Of a stretch of 46,174 nucleotides of DNA, positions 44,473-46,174 are shown one piece after another; within the stretch, counting starts at the first letter, position 1; every line of letters begins with the position of its first letter. Origin of the DNA: a virus. Where the stretch lies: positions 1 to 46,174 of the IMG/VR virus record IMGVR_UViG_3300042147_000021; one strand, given 5' to 3'. The notes under the pieces are model-generated. The model made no database searches and was not told the DNA's origin. It worked only from the letters and a program-made list of their open reading frames with translations. The position numbers were made by a program, and so were the translations under genes.

Positions 44473-46174
44473 TCGAGATTTACGCCAGCCGCTTGTCGGA
44501 TGAAGGCAAAGAGACCTACAAGATCCGTAAGCCGCAGACGATGGTCGAGTGGCTGTACCGCCACGGTATCTCCCGCGATACGGACTTGGGCAAGCTGGCG
44601 ATAAGCCTTTACGTGAACGGCGAACGCCTTCTGCCGCGCCAGTGGAAGACAACCCGAATCTCAGCCGAAGACAAAGTAGAGATCTACCGAGAGCCGAAGG
44701 GCACCGACCCATTCACTATCACCTTCGCGCTGATCTTCGCGGCCACTGCCGCTATCGCGTTGCTGACGCCGAAGATCCCCGGCATCAGCGCATCGCGATC
44801 AACCGGAGGTAATCCACTTGATCAGGGAAGCAGTAAGGGCAACAAGGTCAAGATTAACGACGTGCGGCCGGAGCTTTTCGGCTACAACCCACAGCGCTTC
44901 CCGGATTACTTAATCCCCCCACGGGCGTACTTCGCTAGCCTTCGCGAGCCCCGCACTGAGATGTGCCTGGGTGTCGGCCAGGGTTCATACCAGATCGACC
45001 TTGAAGACGTTAAAACAGGACAGACCCCACTTCTGGCCCTTGGCGCGGATGCCTCCTTCTCGATCCACGCGCCCGGCACCGACATTTCCTCAGAACCGGC
45101 CCACCTTTTCTGGTATACCGCGCCGGAAGTGGGCGCCAGCAACACTGGGGCCGCTGGCCTGGAGCTGACGGTCGAAACTACCTTGACCGCATCTGCCACG
45201 GCATCCGTTTTTAACTTTAACGGGGATGTCGTCAGTATTCCTGTGGGCTCAGGATCCTTCCCCGCTGACTGGGTAGCAGGGACGCTGATCAACCCGGTAG
45301 CGCCGTACAGCTTCACCGTTGCCGATGGTACGGGCACAGGGGGACGTGACGTAATCAACGGGCCTATCGCCCAGTTCAACTTCGTGATAGGCGATGAGAT
45401 CCAGATCATCGGTGACAACGAAGGGTTTTATGTCGTAAGCGACGTGACGGCTACCACGTTGGAACTTGACTATGATGGTGGGGCGCCCGGCATAGGTTTG
45501 GTGATCGGCCCGGTCGTTATGGGGATGTCCTACCGCGGCTTCCGGTTCCGCATCCTCAGCTACGCCGCTCAAGCGTTGCAGGTTAAACGTCTGACTGCGG
45601 GGGGCGTGGATGACAACGCATGGCCGGGATGGGACAGCCTTTCGTCCAACGTGGCGCAAGTCCGCTTGGATAGCTCTAACCTGCAGGGCGGTTATCGCGG
45701 CCCGTTCCCGGCGTGTCCTGAAGGTGAAGTCGTTACCGATATCGAGTTCGATATGTTCTTCCCGAGCGGCATTGTTGGCCTTGGATCACAAGGCGAGTAC
45801 ATCTACATACAGGCGAACTACTCTTTCGAGTATCGCGACATGGCGATCGGCGGCGCATGGACGGCGGCGACGTTCTTCACGATTAACAATTCGCTGGACG
45901 CGGTAGGGACTACGCATCGAGTGGCGTTGCCGTATTCGATGCGTCCTGAATGTCGGATGAAGAAACTGAACATTCCTCAGGGCAGTCTAAGGCCGGAGGA
46001 GGTCCACGACGTTACGATGTGGCTACGGCTTAAAGGTTTGATCGCCACGTCTTCCCCTAGCAGCTACCCAGGCATGACGGTCATGACCTGCGACATCCGT
46101 GGCGGTGACCGCATTTCGTCGCAAAGCGAAAGCTTGGTGAACCTGGCCTGCACCCGGATTCTGCCGGTACTCCG
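44469..46174 (+). CDS. Tail-tip J-like protein, N-terminal part (runs into position 1)
   Basis: Starts MIEIYASRLSDEG, with a ubiquitin-like first part ('VEWLYRHGISRDTDLGKL'), a hydrophobic segment near residues 79-100 ('FTITFALIFAATAAIALL', which resembles lambda I), and then beta-rich domains ('GTGTGGRDVINGPIAQFN'). It thus looks like an I-like part fused to a J-like body. Together with bases 1-1130 the protein has 902 aa. It completes the tail tip and presumably contacts the receptor with the spikes. Confidence 0.75.
   Translation, partial: MIEIYASRLSDEGKETYKIRKPQTMVEWLYRHGISRDTDLGKLAISLYVNGERLLPRQWKTTRISAEDKVEIYREPKGTDPFTITFALIFAATAAIALLTPKIPGISASRSTGGNPLDQGSSKGNKVKINDVRPELFGYNPQRFPDYLIPPRAYFASLREPRTEMCLGVGQGSYQIDLEDVKTGQTPLLALGADASFSIHAPGTDISSEPAHLFWYTAPEVGASNTGAAGLELTVETTLTASATASVFNFNGDVVSIPVGSGSFPADWVAGTLINPVAPYSFTVADGTGTGGRDVINGPIAQFNFVIGDEIQIIGDNEGFYVVSDVTATTLELDYDGGAPGIGLVIGPVVMGMSYRGFRFRILSYAAQALQVKRLTAGGVDDNAWPGWDSLSSNVAQVRLDSSNLQGGYRGPFPACPEGEVVTDIEFDMFFPSGIVGLGSQGEYIYIQANYSFEYRDMAIGGAWTAATFFTINNSLDAVGTTHRVALPYSMRPECRMKKLNIPQGSLRPEEVHDVTMWLRLKGLIATSSPSSYPGMTVMTCDIRGGDRISSQSESLVNLACTRILPVL
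46048..46174. repeat. 127-bp direct repeat of the window ends (right copy)
   Basis: Second copy of the end repeat, identical to bases 1-127. Removing one copy gives a 46047-bp circle and restores one uninterrupted tail-tip gene. Confidence 0.9.

Noticed and set aside
1-46174. tRNA genes, CRISPR arrays, integrase or attachment site, insertion sequences
   Set aside because: No cloverleaf with T-loop sequence outside coding genes, no regular repeat-spacer pattern, no tyrosine or serine recombinase motif and no transposase were seen on reading.

Overview
The window is a complete tailed-phage genome of the siphovirus type (Caudoviricetes), given as a circular assembly opened inside a gene. Bases 1-127 are repeated exactly at 46048-46174, so the unique length is 46047 bp, and the tail-tip gene that runs off the right end continues in frame at the left end. 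The host is a Gram-negative bacterium, because there is an Rz/Rz1 spanin pair. The moderately high GC content and the protein style suggest Pseudomonas or a relative, but that is inference. I found no integrase, no CI-type repressor and no tRNA, so a virulent life style is more likely than a temperate one.

There are two opposed transcription blocks. The minus-strand block (about 18.3 kb down to 2.8 kb) is the early and replication region. From its promoter-proximal end it carries a lipoprotein, many very small coupled genes, zinc-ribbon proteins, a DHH phosphoesterase and a CsrA-like RNA-binding protein. Then come the replication genes: a DUF2800 nuclease-like protein, a DUF2815 single-strand-binding protein, a family A DNA polymerase split into two ORFs by an HNH endonuclease gene, a VRR-NUC nuclease, a DUF1643 protein and an SNF2-type helicase. 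Most neighbours overlap by ATGA or TGATG, which suggests long chains of translational coupling. Several genes of 20-57 codons fall below common ORF cutoffs and are reported here.

The plus-strand block starts at 18.66 kb with a Cro-like regulator and a primase-helicase, followed by a dense GTGAAG/CTTCAC repeat array that is a candidate origin. The packaging and head genes follow: HNH, TerS, a second HNH, TerL, a fused protease-capsid protein, portal, and connector and head proteins. A DUF115-like protein, a GT9-like glycosyltransferase and a methyltransferase interrupt the morphogenesis genes. A possible small RNA unit comes next. Then come the tail genes: completion proteins, tube, frameshifted chaperones, tape measure, a tail-tip protein, two tailspikes, a DUF1833 protein, an NlpC/P60 protein and the J-like tip protein. 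The lysis cassette (two holin-like proteins, lysozyme-like protein, Rz, Rz1) follows and meets the minus-strand block tail to tail at 2.78 kb.

The observations most worth checking are the split polymerase, the tiny membrane peptides, the CsrA-like protein with an apparent internal repeat, the paralogous pair with an exchanged core, the internal capsid start, the possible small RNA, the glycosylation module and the repeat array.
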